A DNA stretch of 64,000 nucleotides from Azophilus sp965220425. GTDB taxonomy: Bacteria; Pseudomonadota; Gammaproteobacteria; Pseudomonadales; Azotimanducaceae. Every line of letters starts with the position of its first letter. Position 1 is the stretch's first letter. The notes beneath the pieces are model-generated. The model was not told the DNA's origin. It did not search any database and saw only the letters and a program-made list of their open reading frames with translations. Shown here in pieces: positions 41,490 through 49,297 of this stretch. The position numbers were made by a program, and so were the translations under genes. Where the stretch lies: the NCBI GenBank assembly GCA_965220425.1, contig OZ244830.1, forward strand, positions 3,720,001-3,784,000. The letters run 5' to 3'.

Positions 41490-42455
41490 TCAAACGAGCA
41501 GTACAAGCACCAGCGCCAACGGCGTGACCGCCAACCAGAGGCCAACGCCCAGGGCAACGGTGGCCAGCGACAATCTGCGCAGGCTCCTGCGATCGAGTTG
41601 CAATCCGATCAGCCCCAGGGCAATGACCAGCAGGACCTTGCTGGCGAAACCGATACCCTGGTCAACCGCCGCGCCAAACTCGGCAAATCCGCCGATTACG
41701 GCCGCGGCAACGAACAATAGGACGAAAGGCGGGACCCGCAGTCTCGCTTCCCGCCTGGAGTAAACAAGGCTCGCCGCGAACGCCAGCGGAATCAGCCACA
41801 GAGTCCGCCCGAGCTTCACCGTCGTCGCGACTGCCGCCGCTTCATCGCCATAGATCGCGGCCGTTGCAACCACCGAACTGGTATCGTGAACGGCAAGCGC
41901 CACCCAGGCGCCGAACGTCTCCTGGCTCAGTTCGAGCCAACCGCCGATATAAGGAAAGCTGAACAGGGCCACGGCGTTCAGCAGGAAGACAACGCCCGTG
42001 GTGGCCGCGAACTGGTGTGGCCTGGCCCCGACCACAGGTACCAGCGTCGCTATCGCGGTAGCCCCGCAGATCGCCGTGCCACTGGCAAGCAACGCGGCTT
42101 CGGTACGATTGGCGCGCAGCGGCTGCGCCAGCACCCACCCCAGCAGGAGGGTCATCAGCACATAGATGCCCACAATCACGCCGTAGTCGGCCGACACTGC
42201 CATCACGCGATCGAATCCCAGCGTGAGGCCCAACAAAACGATGGCGGTTTGCAGGCTGATGGCGCCGAGCTTGATGCCCTGCCTGACCGGATTGACGCCA
42301 AGAGCGAGACGGATGGTCAGCCCACCCAACAGGGCAAGGGCGGGATTTCGCAGATAGACGCCAACGGCGAGAGCGGCGAGCAGACACAGCCACGCGGCGA
42401 CATGGGCTTTGCGATTTCGGGGCCTTTTCTTGGTGGATACGGGAGGATCCGTCAT
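41490..42455 (-). CDS. YeiH/UPF0324 family putative sulfate exporter
   Basis: 321 residues from the ATG at 42453-42455. About ten hydrophobic helices. YeiH-type signatures: GLTIRLALGVNPVRQGIKLGAI, LGLTLGFDRVM, LLASGTAICGATAIATLVPV and HDTSSVVATAAIYGDEA. Family members are predicted inner-membrane exporters (sulfate/sulfonate). The neighbouring permease remnant shares the strand but not the function. Confidence 0.85.
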   Translation of the reverse strand: MTDPPVSTKKRPRNRKAHVAAWLCLLAALAVGVYLRNPALALLGGLTIRLALGVNPVRQGIKLGAISLQTAIVLLGLTLGFDRVMAVSADYGVIVGIYVLMTLLLGWVLAQPLRANRTEAALLASGTAICGATAIATLVPVVGARPHQFAATTGVVFLLNAVALFSFPYIGGWLELSQETFGAWVALAVHDTSSVVATAAIYGDEAAAVATTVKLGRTLWLIPLAFAASLVYSRREARLRVPPFVLLFVAAAVIGGFAEFGAAVDQGIGFASKVLLVIALGLIGLQLDRRSLRRLSLATVALGVGLWLAVTPLALVLVLLV

Positions 42456-42519
42456 TCCGCACCCACCATACACGACGGCATGGCTCCGGGCCGGACGGGC
42501 ACCGGCCCGCAAGGAATGT

Positions 42520-42879
42520 CTACCGAAATTCCGGCCTTCGGCGACCACGCCCCATCAATCGCGGGCCCATGCTCAAAAGCGCAAAGATCAGGGCCGACAG
42601 GAACACGGAGTCGCAAGCGGGTATACCCGTCAAGACCACCTGGCCGCGGGCACTCCAATACGCTGCCAGGGCGCCACTCACCCAGCCCGCGACCGCGGGC
42701 AATCTCACGGCGGCATTGCGTTCGAGCGCTTCGATATCGTAATTCCGACCGCGCATGAAATAGTCCGTCACATAGATACCGGCAATGGGCGGGATGACGA
42801 TGCCCAATGCAACCAGGAAGGCGATGAAGTAATCGGTCAGGCCGAAAAGCGCGAGGCCCACCCCCCCCTCCTCCACCAA
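42520..42879 (-). pseudogene. Cytosine/purine permease (NCS1) C-terminal remnant
   Basis: LALFGLTDYFIAFLVALGIV, IPPIAGIYVTDYFMRGRNYD and two more helices correspond to the last third of CodB-like NCS1 permeases. The upstream two-thirds are missing. The joint is at a run of nine G residues near 42862-42870 followed by stops in the relevant frame. A broken nucleobase permease. Confidence 0.8.
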
Positions 42880-43060
42880 TCAGGACAAGATTGCGATGGC
42901 GTATGAGTAGGAGGGAGGGGTCGCATTCGACGGCTCGCGATCTACGCGCAGAACTCCTTCAGCGCTACAGCCGGTCCCCACGCCCGGACTGGATCCGCTC
43001 TTGCATGCGGGACATCCAGTCGCTAGCGTAGCTGCCGCTTTCCGAGGAACGACAAGGAAC

Positions 43061-44401
43061 ATGCAGGCAACGAGACAACTGGCCGAGCGCATTGCGGAAA
43101 CACGCTACCGATCCATTCCACCCGCGGCCCGAACCGTCGCGAAACAGGCGCTCATGGACTTTATCGGGGTGACCGTGGCGGGTGCGCGGGAGCCGCTCGC
43201 CGAGATACTTGCCGCCCGGATCGCCGAGGAAGGCGGACATCCCCAGGCTCGGCTGATCGGCCGCCCGGAACGGGCCCCCGTGCGCCGGGCCGCGTGGTTC
43301 AACGGGTGCGCCGGGCATGCGCACGATTACGACGACGTCCACACCGCAATGTCCGGCCACCCCACCGTGCCGGTGGCGCCGGTGGTGCTGGCGCTGGCCG
43401 AGCACCGGGACAAAACCGGCGCCGACGCCATCGCCGCCTTCTGCACCGGCGTGGATACCGAGTGCATCCTGGGCCACTACGCGGGTCCCGGCCACTACAC
43501 GGCCGGATGGCATGCCACTGGAACCTTGGGCTCCTTCGGCGCCACCGCAGCGGCCTGTGCGCTCAACGAGCTGGAACCGGCCACCACCGCCACCGCCCTC
43601 GGCATCGCCGGAACCCGGGCCGCCGGGCTGAAATCGCAATTCGGCACCATGTGCAAACCGCTGCACGCCGGCGAAGCGGCCGCCAATGGCGTCGAAGCCG
43701 CCGACCTGGCGGCCCGGGGTTTCACCAGCCGCGCGGACATCCTGGAAACGGACCAGGGATTCATGGCCACCCAGAGCCCGACGAGCGATCTCGAGCGTTT
43801 CGAGCACGCCCTGGCGCAGCCCGCCTATACCCAGGACATCTGCTTCAAGTACCACGCGGCCTGCTACCTCACCCACTCATCGATCGAGGCTTCCCGGCAA
43901 CTCCGGGCCGGTAACGGTTTCGATCCGGACGACATCGCCAAAGTGGAAATCCAGGTGGATCCGGGCCACTTCAAGGTCTGCAATATTCAGGAACCGGCGA
44001 CTGGCCTGGAAGCCAAGTTCAGCCTGCGGTTCACCGCCGCCATGGTCCTCGCTGGCCTCGAGACGGCCAGCATCGAGGCGTTCACCGACGAACTGACCCG
44101 GGACGAGCGGCTGGTTGCGCTCCGCGACCGCGTGCAGGTGAGGGCCCACACGCAGCCGACCCCCGACAGCATCGTCACCATCCGCACCGGCGACGGTGCT
44201 GAATATACCCGGGCTTGCAACGTCGCTATCCCGATGACCGACCTCGATGCCCAGTGGCGAAAGCTCGAAGCCAAATTCGAGGCGCTGGTAGGTCCGCGCC
44301 TCGGCGAGAACGCCGCAACGAGCCTCATCGAGAACTGCCGGCGCCTCGACGAACTGGACAACCTGACTCCGCTGTTCAATGCACTGCGGTCGCACCCATG
44401 A
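43061..44401 (+). CDS. MmgE/PrpD family protein
   Basis: 446 residues from the ATG at 43061 (AAGGAAC upstream). Family motifs: ALMDFIGVTVAGAREPL, GCAGHAHDYDDVHTAMSGHP (substrate loop), GWHATGTLGSFGATAAAC and KPLHAGEAAANGVEAADL. The family contains 2-methylcitrate dehydratase and cis-aconitate (itaconate-forming) decarboxylase. It opens an operon with two MaoC hydratases and a CitE-like lyase, and the ATGA junction to the next gene shows coupling. Placement in the itaconate/citramalate or methylcitrate branch is inference. Confidence 0.9.
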   Translation: MQATRQLAERIAETRYRSIPPAARTVAKQALMDFIGVTVAGAREPLAEILAARIAEEGGHPQARLIGRPERAPVRRAAWFNGCAGHAHDYDDVHTAMSGHPTVPVAPVVLALAEHRDKTGADAIAAFCTGVDTECILGHYAGPGHYTAGWHATGTLGSFGATAAACALNELEPATTATALGIAGTRAAGLKSQFGTMCKPLHAGEAAANGVEAADLAARGFTSRADILETDQGFMATQSPTSDLERFEHALAQPAYTQDICFKYHAACYLTHSSIEASRQLRAGNGFDPDDIAKVEIQVDPGHFKVCNIQEPATGLEAKFSLRFTAAMVLAGLETASIEAFTDELTRDERLVALRDRVQVRAHTQPTPDSIVTIRTGDGAEYTRACNVAIPMTDLDAQWRKLEAKFEALVGPRLGENAATSLIENCRRLDELDNLTPLFNALRSHP

Positions 44402-44889
44402 GCGATCCGGATTTTCGCGCGCGGGCCGTGCTCATCGGCAAGGGCAACCGCTACGAGGACATGACCCCGGGCCGCGTGTTCGACCACCATTGGGGCCGCA
44501 CCGTCACCGATGGCGACAATGCCGCTTTCACGACACAGACCCTGTCGTTCTGTCCGCTCTATTTCAACAAACCCTATGCGCGTTCCCTAGGCCACCCCAA
44601 CACCGTGGTCAACCCGATGCTTGTGTTCAACACCGTCTTCGGGCTGACCGTGGAAGATTTGAGCGAGGGCGGCGGGCCTTTCCTGGGCGTGGACGATTGC
44701 CGCTTCCTCAAGCCCGTCTATCCCGGAGACACCCTCACGGCGCGGAGCACGGTCGAAGGCGCCCGCGAGTCAAAGGGCCAGCCCGCCTTCGGCATCGTCA
44801 CCTGGCGAACCGAGGGCTTCAATCAGAATGGCGAGAAGGTCATCGAATACCACCGCACCAATCTCGTCCGCAAGAGGAGCCGCGGATGA
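44398..44889 (+). CDS. MaoC-like hydratase 1
   Basis: 163 residues; the ATG overlaps the PrpD stop. MaoC hot-dog fold: RYEDMTPGRVFDHHWGRTVT, DNAAFTTQTLSFCPLYFNKP, then PGDTLTARSTVEGAR. The usual D-x-x-H hydratase pair appears shifted (VTDGDNAAF...YFNKPYA), like mesaconyl/itaconyl-CoA hydratases. It probably adds water to an unsaturated C5 acyl-CoA in partnership with the next gene. Confidence 0.87.
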   Translation: MSDPDFRARAVLIGKGNRYEDMTPGRVFDHHWGRTVTDGDNAAFTTQTLSFCPLYFNKPYARSLGHPNTVVNPMLVFNTVFGLTVEDLSEGGGPFLGVDDCRFLKPVYPGDTLTARSTVEGARESKGQPAFGIVTWRTEGFNQNGEKVIEYHRTNLVRKRSRG

Positions 44890-44974
44890 GGCCACCGCCC
44901 GGATTCGCGCACGGCCATTCAGCGGGCGAGGAAGCGCGTTTTGAGGTCCGTTTGCCCGCATTCCGGAGGCCGTG

Positions 44975-45448
44975 ATGCCGCTGACGGGAAACCACAACTA
45001 CTTCGAGGACTTCGAACCCGGCCAGGTCATGCGCCACGCCCGCGGCAAGACCATGTGCGAACAGGACAACGTCGGCATCACCCTGCAGGTGCTGAACACC
45101 GCCGAGGGCCACTTCAACGAAGACCTGATGCAGAAGAACGCCATGGGCCAGGCCGGCTGGAACTCACGCATCCAGTTCGGCGGCGTCACCATCTCGATGA
45201 TCGTGGGCCTGGCGATGCAGGACACCGGCGAGAACGCGCTGGCCGAGTTGGCCCTGGACAAGATCCGCCTGCGCGCGCCGGTATTCCACGGCGATACCCT
45301 CTACGCCTACAGCGAGGTGCTGGAAAAACGCGAGAGCGATCGCGCGGATGCCGGCATCGTTACCTTCAAGCACTATGGGGTCAATCACAATGACCAGGTG
45401 GTGTTCGAAGGCGAAAGAACCGTTCTAGTCAGGAAAAGACCCGCATGA
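44975..45448 (+). CDS. MaoC-like hydratase 2
   Basis: 157 residues from the ATG at 44975 (GTG 44972 is an alternative; GGAGG precedes both). NHNYFEDFEPGQVMRHARGK, DNVGITLQVLNTAEGHFNED and VFHGDTLYAYSEVLEKRESD show the same fold as the gene before. It lies 85 bp after it and is coupled by ATGA to the CitE-like gene. Two MaoC units in a row suggest a heterodimeric hydratase. Confidence 0.87.
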   Translation: MPLTGNHNYFEDFEPGQVMRHARGKTMCEQDNVGITLQVLNTAEGHFNEDLMQKNAMGQAGWNSRIQFGGVTISMIVGLAMQDTGENALAELALDKIRLRAPVFHGDTLYAYSEVLEKRESDRADAGIVTFKHYGVNHNDQVVFEGERTVLVRKRPA

Positions 45449-46356
45449 GCAATCAACCCAGGCGCCCGCGCCGTTGCCAGCTTTCCGTCCCGGGAAGCTC
45501 CGAGAAGATGATGACCAAGGCCGCCGGCCTCGACATCGACCACGTATTCCTTGACCTCGAAGACGCCGTCGCGCCGAGCGCCAAGCCCGCGGCCCGGGGC
45601 ATGGTGGTGGATGCCGTCAACAACCTTCAATGGCGGCCCCGCACCGTCTGCGTGCGCATCAACGATGTGGAAACCGAATGGTGTCACGACGACATTATCG
45701 AAGTGGTCGCAGGGGCCGGCGCAAAGCTCGACACCCTCATGCTCACCAAGGCGAAGAGCGCAACCGACGTGATGTTCGTCCACTTGATGCTCGATCAACT
45801 GGAAAAGAAGCTGAAGCTCCAGAACCGCATCGGCATCGAATGCCTCATCGAGGAGGTCGAGGGCATGATGAACGTGGACGAGATCGCCGCCTGCTCCGAC
45901 CGCCTGGAATGCCTGGTGTTCGGCATGGGCGACTATTCCGCAAGCCAGGAGATGCAGATCGGCGCCGTGGGCGCCACCGGCGGCTATCCCCCCGACCTCT
46001 GGCACTACCCCCGCTACCGCATGACCATCGCCTGCCGCGCCAACGGCATCGACCCCGTGGACGGCCCGTTCGCCAACTTCCGCGACGCGGAGGGCTACCT
46101 GAAAGAGGCGCAACGGGCGCATGTACTGGGCATGGACGGCAAGTGGGCGATCCACCCGGCCCAGGTCGAATTGGCAAACCGGGTTTTCACGCCCGATGCG
46201 GATGCCCTGGCCGCCGCCCGGGCACAGAAAGCGGCCTACGGCGAGGCGCTGGCGCAAGGGCTCGGCGCCATCAGTGTCGATGGGGTGATGGTCGATGCGG
46301 CGAGCATTCGCATCGTGCAGAGCCTGATCGACCGCGCGGATCTGATCGGAATATGA
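45445..46356 (+). CDS. HpcH/HpaI-family CoA-ester lyase (citramalyl/malyl-CoA lyase-like)
   Basis: 303 residues. CitE-like features: RRCQLSVPGSSEKMMTKAAG, DHVFLDLEDAVAPSAK (Mg region), IGIECLIEEVEG (metal Glu), CLVFGMGDYSASQEMQIG (metal Asp), MDGKWAIHPAQVELANRVF. It should cleave a 3-hydroxyacyl-CoA such as citramalyl-CoA or malyl-CoA to acetyl-CoA plus a 2-oxoacid. It is fourth in the operon and the natural last step after hydration by the MaoC pair. Confidence 0.9.
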   Translation: MSNQPRRPRRCQLSVPGSSEKMMTKAAGLDIDHVFLDLEDAVAPSAKPAARGMVVDAVNNLQWRPRTVCVRINDVETEWCHDDIIEVVAGAGAKLDTLMLTKAKSATDVMFVHLMLDQLEKKLKLQNRIGIECLIEEVEGMMNVDEIAACSDRLECLVFGMGDYSASQEMQIGAVGATGGYPPDLWHYPRYRMTIACRANGIDPVDGPFANFRDAEGYLKEAQRAHVLGMDGKWAIHPAQVELANRVFTPDADALAAARAQKAAYGEALAQGLGAISVDGVMVDAASIRIVQSLIDRADLIGI

Positions 46357-46694
46357 CGGACACTTGTCGTTTGACCAGCAGATCGATACCGGGCAGTCGG
46401 CGCGGGATTTGCGGACCTCATGATCAAAGCAGCGGCTGAACGGATTGGGCCCCATCCTCTGTACAGCTTTGACCGGAAGGCTGCACGTATCGAGGGTGTG
46501 TCGCTGCTTTGAGCCCGCCCAACGCCTTCGCGCGTTTCGAATGGCGAAGTCATGAGTAACACGCCTTGGGCGCCCAACGACCCCACCGACAACTCCGCCT
46601 GTCTCGCATCGGGTATTGCAATCGAGATGCTATGCTTGCCTGCGGAATGCCGGGCGGCGCGGACCGGCCGCGCGCGGCCCACCGGGTGGAAGCG
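46357..46694. other. Intergenic region before acyl-CoA dehydrogenase
   Basis: 338 bp without a supportable gene, terminator or repeat. The acyl-CoA dehydrogenase frame is open back to 46566 but family similarity begins at 46695. Confidence 0.4.
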
Positions 46695-47867
46695 ATGACC
46701 GGACACTACCTGACCGAAGAGCGCCGCATGATCCAGGACGTGGCGCGGGAGTTCACCCGCAGGGAGGTGCTGCCCGTCGCCAACGAACTCGATCCCGTTC
46801 AGGGCCATATCCCCATGGACCTGCGGCGCAAACTGGGGGAAATGGGCTATTTCGGCATCCGCATGTCCGAAGAGCACGGCGGCATGGGCCTCGGCGTCTT
46901 CGAGTACTGCCTGATCACCGAGGAACTGGCCCGGGGGTGGATGAGCGTCGCCAGCATCATCGTGCGCGCCATGTCGCTGATGAACGTAAGCGGCTGGCCC
47001 GAGGCCAAGCGCCGCGAACTCACTGCCAGGGCCGCCCAGGGGGAGTACCTGTCGGCGGTGTCGCTCTCCGAACCGAACGCCGGATCCGATCTCGCGTCGG
47101 TCAGTTGCCGCGCCGTGCCGGACGGCGACAACTGGGTCATCACCGGCAACAAGTACTGGTGCACCTTCGCCGACGGCGCCGATTACATCCAGCTCCTGGC
47201 CCGGGTGGACGGCGACGACCCCGAGTTCAGGGGCCTGCAGACCTTCATCGTCGAGAAGCAGCGCGGCAAACTCCCGGAAGGCTGCACGGGCGCCCCCATC
47301 CCCAAGATCGGCTACTTCGGCTGGAACACCTTCGAGCTCGCCTTCGATGGCTGCCGCATTCCCAGGGGCAACATCGTCACCGGCCGCGGCGACGGTTTCA
47401 GGAACGCCGTGCACTTCCTGAACGCGGCCCGGGCGCATACCGCGGCCCGCTCCATCGGCCTCGCCCGCGGCGCGCTGGAAGACGCCATGGCCTACTCTCA
47501 CGAGCGGGTGCAATTCGGCGTGCCCATCGCCGACTTCCAGGAAACCCGCTTCAAGATCGCCCGCATGGCGAGCGAGATCGAGGCCGCCCGGCAGCTCATG
47601 TACCACGTCTGCACGCTCATGGACGACGGCGAGACCGCCGACAAGGAAGCGGCCATGGTGAAGTGGCACGCGAGCGAGATGGCCGAGCGCGTGACCTCCG
47701 ATGCCCTGCAGATTCTCGGCGGCGCCGGCTACACGAAGCTGCACGCCGTGGAGCGCTACTGGCGCGACGCCCGGCTCACCAAGATCTTCGAAGGCACCAG
47801 CGAAATCCAGTTGCGCATCGTCTCCGACCGCCTGCTCGGACGCCCGACCAACCGCAACCCGGCCTGA
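46695..47867 (+). CDS. Acyl-CoA dehydrogenase
   Basis: 390 residues from the ATG at 46695 (TGHYLTEERRMIQDVAREFT). FAD/acyl-CoA signatures: SLSEPNAGSDLASVSCRAV, YWCTFADGADYIQLLARVD, QILGGAGYTKLHAVERYWRD and IFEGTSEIQLRIV, whose Glu is the usual catalytic base. The chain is complete. It follows the PrpD-MaoC-CitE operon with a gap, so it may or may not belong to that pathway. Its substrate is probably a short or branched acyl-CoA. Confidence 0.95.
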   Translation: MTGHYLTEERRMIQDVAREFTRREVLPVANELDPVQGHIPMDLRRKLGEMGYFGIRMSEEHGGMGLGVFEYCLITEELARGWMSVASIIVRAMSLMNVSGWPEAKRRELTARAAQGEYLSAVSLSEPNAGSDLASVSCRAVPDGDNWVITGNKYWCTFADGADYIQLLARVDGDDPEFRGLQTFIVEKQRGKLPEGCTGAPIPKIGYFGWNTFELAFDGCRIPRGNIVTGRGDGFRNAVHFLNAARAHTAARSIGLARGALEDAMAYSHERVQFGVPIADFQETRFKIARMASEIEAARQLMYHVCTLMDDGETADKEAAMVKWHASEMAERVTSDALQILGGAGYTKLHAVERYWRDARLTKIFEGTSEIQLRIVSDRLLGRPTNRNPA

Positions 47868-47905
47868 TATCGGCCGCCTGACGGAACCGCTTGAGGACGC
47901 AAACC

Positions 47906-49291
47906 ATGGCCAACCGGCCCGCCACGCTGGGCGAACTGAAAATCTCCGGCTACCAGCCGCTGCCCGTCAAGGCGGAGTTGCGCAAGAACCTGATTGGCAA
48001 GCTCCGCGCCGGCGAACCCCTGTTTCCCGGCATCAAGGGCTACGACGACAGCGTGATCCCGCAGATCGTCAACGCGCTGCTCGGCTATCAGGACGTCATC
48101 TTTCTCGGCGAGCGCGGCCAGGCCAAATCCCGCCTCCTGCGCAGCCTGCCGAACCTGCTCGACGAGTGGACGCCCGTCCTCGCCGGCGCCGAGATCCCGG
48201 AAGACCCCTACCGCCCCGTCACGCCACAGGGCAAGACCATTCTCGAAGAGCACGGCGACCGGGCGGAAATTCTCTGGCTGCACCGGGACGAGCGCTACGG
48301 CGAAAAGCTCGCGACACCCGACATCACCATCGCCGACCTGATCGGTGAAGTGGACCCCATCAAGATCGCGGAGGGGCGATATCTCGCCGATGCGCTGACC
48401 CTGCACTATGGCCTGGTGCCGCGCGTCAACCGGGGCATTTTCGCCATCAACGAACTCCCGGATCTCGCCGAGCGCATTCAGGTGGGGCTCTTGAACCTGC
48501 TGGAGGAACGCGACATCCAGATCCGTGGCCACAAGGTGCGCCTGCCCCTCGATGTATTCATCGTCGCCACCGCGAACCCCGAGGACTACACCAACCGCGG
48601 GCGCATCATCACGCCGCTGAAGGACCGCTACGGCGCGCAGATCCGCACCCACTACCCCGCTGAACTCGACCAGGAAATCGCCATCATGGAGCAGGAAGCG
48701 GACATTCTCGAGATGGGCGACTACGGCCTGACCGTTGCCCCGTTCATGAAGGAGATCATCGCCGAGATCACCCACCACGCCCGCCGTTCGCCGGACATCA
48801 ACCAGCGCTCCGGCGTATCCGTGCGCACTTCCATCGCCGATTACGAATCGCTGATTGCCAACGCCTTCCGGCGGGCACTGACCCTGGGCGAGGCGGAAGT
48901 GGCGCCACGCATCTCCGACCTGCCGTTCATCATGCCGAGTTTTCAGGGCAAGGTGGAGTTCGAGGCGATGGAGGAAGGCCAGGAAGACAAGATCACCTCG
49001 AGGATCGTGCAAAACGCCGTCAAGACCGTCTTCGACCGTCATCACGACCTTGACGAACTGGACACCGTCGCCGAGGCATTCAGCGAGGGGCTGACCGTGG
49101 ACACCGGCGACGGCATGCCTGCGAGTGAGTATACGCAGGCCGGCGCGCGCGTTCCCGGCCTTACCGAGGCCTGCGGCGACGGCTCCGAGGCGGTTCGCGC
49201 CGCCAATCTCGAATTCATCCTCGAGGGCCTGCATCTGCACAAGCTGCTGAACAAGCACAGCCTCGACGGCCGGGCCACCTACAGCGAGTAG
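47906..49291 (+). CDS. MoxR/magnesium-chelatase-like AAA+ ATPase
   Basis: 461 residues from the ATG at 47906. The Walker A is DVIFLGERGQAKSRLLRSLP, where the glycine before Lys is Ala. Walker B/sensor elements follow: RGIFAINELPDLAERIQVGL, LLNLLEERDIQIRG, VFIVATANPEDYTNRGRI. The variant P-loop GxxGxAKS is typical of this ChlI-like subfamily, so it need not be inactive. The VWA-domain gene starts 6 bp downstream, making a two-component MoxR-VWA system for protein or cofactor remodelling. Confidence 0.9.
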   Translation: MANRPATLGELKISGYQPLPVKAELRKNLIGKLRAGEPLFPGIKGYDDSVIPQIVNALLGYQDVIFLGERGQAKSRLLRSLPNLLDEWTPVLAGAEIPEDPYRPVTPQGKTILEEHGDRAEILWLHRDERYGEKLATPDITIADLIGEVDPIKIAEGRYLADALTLHYGLVPRVNRGIFAINELPDLAERIQVGLLNLLEERDIQIRGHKVRLPLDVFIVATANPEDYTNRGRIITPLKDRYGAQIRTHYPAELDQEIAIMEQEADILEMGDYGLTVAPFMKEIIAEITHHARRSPDINQRSGVSVRTSIADYESLIANAFRRALTLGEAEVAPRISDLPFIMPSFQGKVEFEAMEEGQEDKITSRIVQNAVKTVFDRHHDLDELDTVAEAFSEGLTVDTGDGMPASEYTQAGARVPGLTEACGDGSEAVRAANLEFILEGLHLHKLLNKHSLDGRATYSE

Positions 49292-49297
49292 CATCTC

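Noticed and set aside
46236..47744. 502-codon minus-strand frame over the acyl-CoA dehydrogenase
   Set aside because: Antisense of a gene with complete acyl-CoA dehydrogenase motifs.
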